Shown piece after piece: positions 6,538 to 8,771 of a stretch of 8,771 nucleotides of DNA. Location of the stretch: NCBI GenBank assembly GCA_024684155.1, contig JAIKXK010000103.1, forward strand, positions 1-8,771, in the 5' to 3' direction. The notes under the pieces are model-generated. The model was not told where the DNA came from. It was given only the letters and a program-made list of their open reading frames with translations, and made no database searches. Source of the DNA: Lachnospiraceae bacterium. GTDB taxonomy: Bacteria > Bacillota > Clostridia > Lachnospirales > Lachnospiraceae. The translations under genes were made by a program, and so were the position numbers. The number at the start of each line of letters is the position of its first letter. Position 1 is the first letter of the stretch.

Positions 6538-6916
6538 GCCACTCAAGGTCTCCTCGATCTAATGACATTATTAATAATTCCGCAGTAGCTAAATTTGTAG
6601 CCAACGGTATGTTATGAGCATCACACAAACGTACAATGCTATTTACATCTGGCTCATGGGATTTTGCCTGTAGAGGATCTCTTAAGAATATAACCAAATC
6701 AATTTGATTATGTTCAATTTGAGCACCTAATTGTTGGGTACCTCCCAAATGTCCAGATAAATATTTATGAACCGTAAGGTTTGTAGCTTCTTCTACTAAT
6801 CGGCCTGTAGTACCAGTAGCAAACAAGTCATTTCGTGAAAGTACACCCCTATACGCAATGCAAAAATTTTGCATTAATTTCTTTTTTGAATCATGAGCAA
6901 CTAACCCAATATTCAT
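6521..6916 (-). CDS. mgsA: Methylglyoxal synthase homologue with altered catalytic site
   Basis: Methylglyoxal synthase converts dihydroxyacetone phosphate to methylglyoxal and phosphate, a bypass of lower glycolysis. The 131-residue protein covers the whole fold: LVAHD at 5-9, phosphate-binding ATGTTG at 33-38, SGHLGGTQQ at 54-62, FLRDPLQAKSHEPD at 77-90 and HNIPLATNLATAE at 101-113. His8, Asp80, His87 and Asp90 match E. coli His19, Asp91, His98 and Asp101. The E. coli base Asp71 (GGDQQ) is Thr60 here, which I confirmed in the DNA as GGAGGTACCCAACAA. Activity is therefore uncertain. E. coli MgsA has 152 residues; this one starts 11 residues later and ends shortly after WREMYK. AGGAG at 6930-6926 lies nine bases before the ATG. 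The gene follows rodA by 18 bases and its 3' end overlaps the start of the carboxypeptidase gene. Confidence 0.87.
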   Translation of the reverse strand: MNIGLVAHDSKKKLMQNFCIAYRGVLSRNDLFATGTTGRLVEEATNLTVHKYLSGHLGGTQQLGAQIEHNQIDLVIFLRDPLQAKSHEPDVNSIVRLCDAHNIPLATNLATAELLIMSLDRGDLEWREMYK

Positions 6917-6934
6917 CTGCCCTCTCTCCTTTTT

Positions 6935-8038
6935 CTAATATTTTTTCGCCTGTAAACTTACATTTAACACAAAACCTATACCAAAATACAGCGTGACTAA
7001 GGAAGTCAATCCATAGCTCATAAAAGGAAGTGTTAAACCAGTATTTGGGAACATTCCCGTAACTACACAAATATTTACAAAGGTCTGATAACCAATAATG
7101 GAAGCAATTCCAATACAAATCAATTCACCAGATAAATCTTTTGCTTTTTTCGCTGTTTTTAAGCAAAGAATGGTAACCGCAAATAATAATAGAATTATTA
7201 TTAATGAGCCCACGAATCCAAGTTCTTCACCTGCTACTGCAAAGATAAAGTCTGTTTGAGGTTCCGAAATATAATTACCATTTTTTACAGATTCAATACT
7301 ATCATTGTTCAATCCTTTTCCAAGGAGCTGACCTGAACCAATTGCCATAATAGAATTCTGCTGTTGATAAGAATATTGCGTATAGTCCTCTGGATAGAGC
7401 CAGGCAAGAATTCGATAATTCTGATATCCTTCTAATAAGGAAGCTCCACCATGGGTTAACACAATAAGTATAACAACTACAGCAACTACTCCTGCACCAA
7501 TCACCGGAAAGACAATCTTATAACTAAGTCCAGCATAAAAAATCATAGATGCAATAATAAGAAATGTAACAATTGTTGTAGACAAATCCGGTTCTTCTTC
7601 GATTAATAGCAATGGAATTCCAGCAAGGACTGCAATAATAAGAATACGTTTTACTGTATTTATTTCATCTGCAAAACGAGGCAAATAGTAGGCAAAAAAC
7701 AAAACTAAAAGAACCTTCGCTAACTCTGATGGTTGAAAACGAATAAAATTCAAGTCAATCCATCTTGTTGCGCCTTTTGAAGTATCACCAAAGACAAGTA
7801 CTGCCCCAAGCATTCCAATAATCGCCACATAAAATAGCCAATAAAACTGTAGCACAAAATCATAATCAATTAATGCTACAACCACCATAACGATTACGCC
7901 TATAAGCATGCCTAGGATTTGTTTGTTTTGGTAGTCTGAATTAGCACTGCCAATAACTAAAATACCAATAATAGTTATAGCAAATACACATAGAACTAAT
8001 GGTAAATTAAAATTTTTAAATCTGTAATTACGAAACAT
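6935..8038 (-). CDS. rodA: RodA/FtsW-family SEDS peptidoglycan glycosyltransferase
   Basis: This integral membrane protein polymerises lipid II into glycan strands, usually paired with a class B penicillin-binding protein for elongation (RodA) or division (FtsW). The 367 residues show about ten hydrophobic segments, a normal length for the family. Family blocks appear in order: RWIDLNFIRFQPSELAK at 92-108, EEEPDLSTT at 147-155, SIMAIGSGQLLGKGL at 229-243, EPQTDFIFAVAGEELGF at 259-275 and TGLTLPFMSYGLTSLV at 333-348. Asp263 in TDF corresponds to the essential Asp of studied SEDS enzymes. The more common SYGGSS ending of the last block is SYGLTS here. The ATG at 8038 has no recognisable Shine-Dalgarno sequence and lies six bases after the minC stop, so re-initiation is likely. 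RodA is preferred over FtsW because of the cell-shape neighbours, but sequence alone does not separate them. Confidence 0.9.
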   Translation of the reverse strand: MFRNYRFKNFNLPLVLCVFAITIIGILVIGSANSDYQNKQILGMLIGVIVMVVVALIDYDFVLQFYWLFYVAIIGMLGAVLVFGDTSKGATRWIDLNFIRFQPSELAKVLLVLFFAYYLPRFADEINTVKRILIIAVLAGIPLLLIEEEPDLSTTIVTFLIIASMIFYAGLSYKIVFPVIGAGVVAVVVILIVLTHGGASLLEGYQNYRILAWLYPEDYTQYSYQQQNSIMAIGSGQLLGKGLNNDSIESVKNGNYISEPQTDFIFAVAGEELGFVGSLIIILLLFAVTILCLKTAKKAKDLSGELICIGIASIIGYQTFVNICVVTGMFPNTGLTLPFMSYGLTSLVTLYFGIGFVLNVSLQAKKY

Positions 8039-8044
8039 ATGGTT

Positions 8045-8713
8045 TTACGAGAAAAGTATGCCATTTTCCAGTGGCTCCAAAATTAATTCATTTTGGAAAA
8101 CACAAACACACTTTAAATCACCCTTCTTATCTTTTTTCTTAAATAAGCCCTGCTTTTCTTCGAATAAAGTAGGGTCAGTATATCCACATACATTTATACT
8201 GTCGCTGTGAAATTCAGAAGCAATCACGAAGGAAGATGTATCTTTATCATTTCCACAGATTACTTCACCGTATATTTTTCCAAGGCAAATCACACTGCCA
8301 AGGGATTTTACTGTAACATTTCTTTTAATATCACCAAGAATCAATACTGACAATTCCTCATCTAAATTCTCTGTTACAGAACCCTTTATTATTTTAGCAT
8401 TTTCCAATGCTTTTTCATAATAAAACTTATTAATTTCTTTATATATGGAAGCATCATTTAATCCATTTCCTTCTCTTAGAAGTTTTATGGTTAAACCTGA
8501 ATTTAATTCAATCGCTTCTATAATCACTCTAGTTTCATCTGGCGTTAACTCTCTTCCTTTTAATTCAAGGATAATATCACGCTGTCCAAAGAATTCTTTT
8601 CCCTTAAGATATTTATAACAAACATCTGTCACCAAATCAGAAAAATCACAATTAGGATCTAACAAAAGCTGCATACCTTTGGAATTAAGTTTAATACTAC
8701 TAAGTTCTGACAC
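8045..8713 (-). CDS. minC: Septum site-determining protein MinC (divergent)
   Basis: MinC is a cytoplasmic inhibitor of FtsZ assembly, normally recruited to the membrane by MinD. This protein has 222 residues, close to the usual 225-230. Residues 1-100 fit the N-terminal FtsZ-inhibiting domain (LLLDP, KEFFG, ELKGREL, then an EAIELNSGL segment). Residues about 110-215 fit the C-terminal beta-helix domain, with LILGDI at 123-128, a GKIYGEVICG turn at 145-154 and the family-like ending ELILEPL at 209-215. The start is GTG at 8713, because AGGAGA (8725-8720) sits six bases upstream. A GTG at 8770 in the same frame has no such site and would overlap the upstream gene. Where Firmicute MinC usually has KGTLRSGQ, this one has KGSVTENL, so the MinD-binding motif is missing. 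The stop lies six bases before rodA, and no minD or minE intervenes. The family call is firm; normal Min function is not. Confidence 0.85.
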   Translation of the reverse strand: MSELSSIKLNSKGMQLLLDPNCDFSDLVTDVCYKYLKGKEFFGQRDIILELKGRELTPDETRVIIEAIELNSGLTIKLLREGNGLNDASIYKEINKFYYEKALENAKIIKGSVTENLDEELSVLILGDIKRNVTVKSLGSVICLGKIYGEVICGNDKDTSSFVIASEFHSDSINVCGYTDPTLFEEKQGLFKKKDKKGDLKCVCVFQNELILEPLENGILFS

Positions 8714-8726
8714 TACATTTCTCCTA
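8714..8726 (-). promoter_or_regulatory. minC ribosome binding site that sets a GTG start
   Basis: AGGAGA at 8725-8720 is followed by six bases and then GTG at 8713. The site overlaps the TAG stop of the preceding gene, suggesting translational coupling. It also contains an ATG that runs straight into TAG in another frame, so ATG cannot be the minC start. Confidence 0.75.
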
Positions 8727-8771
8727 ATCTGTAACTGCATTTGTAGAAGAGTTATCTGCAGCCTCTCCACT
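8724..8771 (-). CDS. C-terminal tail of an upstream gene (partial; possibly penicillin-binding protein 2)
   Basis: An open frame enters from the window edge and ends at TAG (8726-8724), ten bases before the minC start. The visible residues are SGEAADNSSTNAVTD followed by stop. This Ser/Thr/Asn/Asp-rich sequence looks like a disordered C-terminal tail. In related Clostridia the gene before minC is often mrdA (PBP2), whose product frequently ends in such a tail, so PBP2 is my guess. Fifteen residues cannot prove the identity. The stop codon overlaps the minC ribosome binding site (TAGGAGA), which supports co-transcription and a real gene end. Confidence 0.55.
   Translation of the reverse strand, partial: SGEAADNSSTNAVTD

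Noticed and set aside
6891..7118. Minus-strand frame of 75 codons across the rodA-mgsA junction
   Set aside because: It is out of frame with both well-supported genes and has no domain or start signal.
1..8771. Mobile element, prophage, toxin-antitoxin or defence system
   Set aside because: I saw no transposase, integrase, terminal inverted repeats, target duplication or toxin-antitoxin pair. The tRNA shows no repeated 3' end that would mark an attachment site.

Overview
The window is a fully packed, low-GC stretch in which every gene lies on the minus strand, so it reads from the high coordinates down. The gene set, the order rimP-nusA-rnpM-ylxQ-infB, AGGAGG-type ribosome binding sites and AT-rich codon use all point to a Firmicute. 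The cell-shape genes next to a methylglyoxal synthase homologue suggest Clostridia, most likely Lachnospiraceae. That placement is inference from gene content, not a database match.

Upstream block (8771 to 4520), envelope and division: the last 15 codons of an upstream gene (possibly a class B penicillin-binding protein), minC, a rodA/ftsW-type SEDS glycosyltransferase, a methylglyoxal synthase homologue (mgsA), an exported S11 D-alanyl-D-alanine carboxypeptidase and galE. Gaps are 6 to 20 nt, or the genes overlap, so this is probably one transcript. Three points stand out. MinC directly abuts rodA, with no minD or minE between them. MinC also lacks the RSGQ-type MinD-binding motif. The MgsA homologue has Thr where the E. 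coli enzyme has its catalytic Asp71. No clear terminator follows galE.

Middle (4519 to 4288): a good sigma-A-type promoter (TTGCAT, 17 nt, TAATAT), a tRNA-Glu with anticodon CTC, and a 13-bp hairpin with an interrupted U-tract that looks like a weak terminator or attenuator.

Downstream block (4287 to 1), transcription and translation: rimP, nusA, rnpM (ylxR), ylxQ and the first 698 codons of infB, cut by the window edge. No promoter is visible between the hairpin and rimP. The simplest reading is that the tRNA promoter also drives the nusA-infB operon, with the hairpin deciding how much RNA polymerase passes. This resembles the E. coli arrangement, where tRNA metY heads the rimP-nusA-infB operon, but with an unrelated tRNA.

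No phage, insertion sequence, CRISPR array or defence system was found. No gene-free stretch exceeds about 240 bases, and the longest (4288 to 4519) is mostly tRNA and regulatory sequence. The region is mainly core genome. The interest lies in the changed MinC and MgsA and in the tRNA-led nusA operon.
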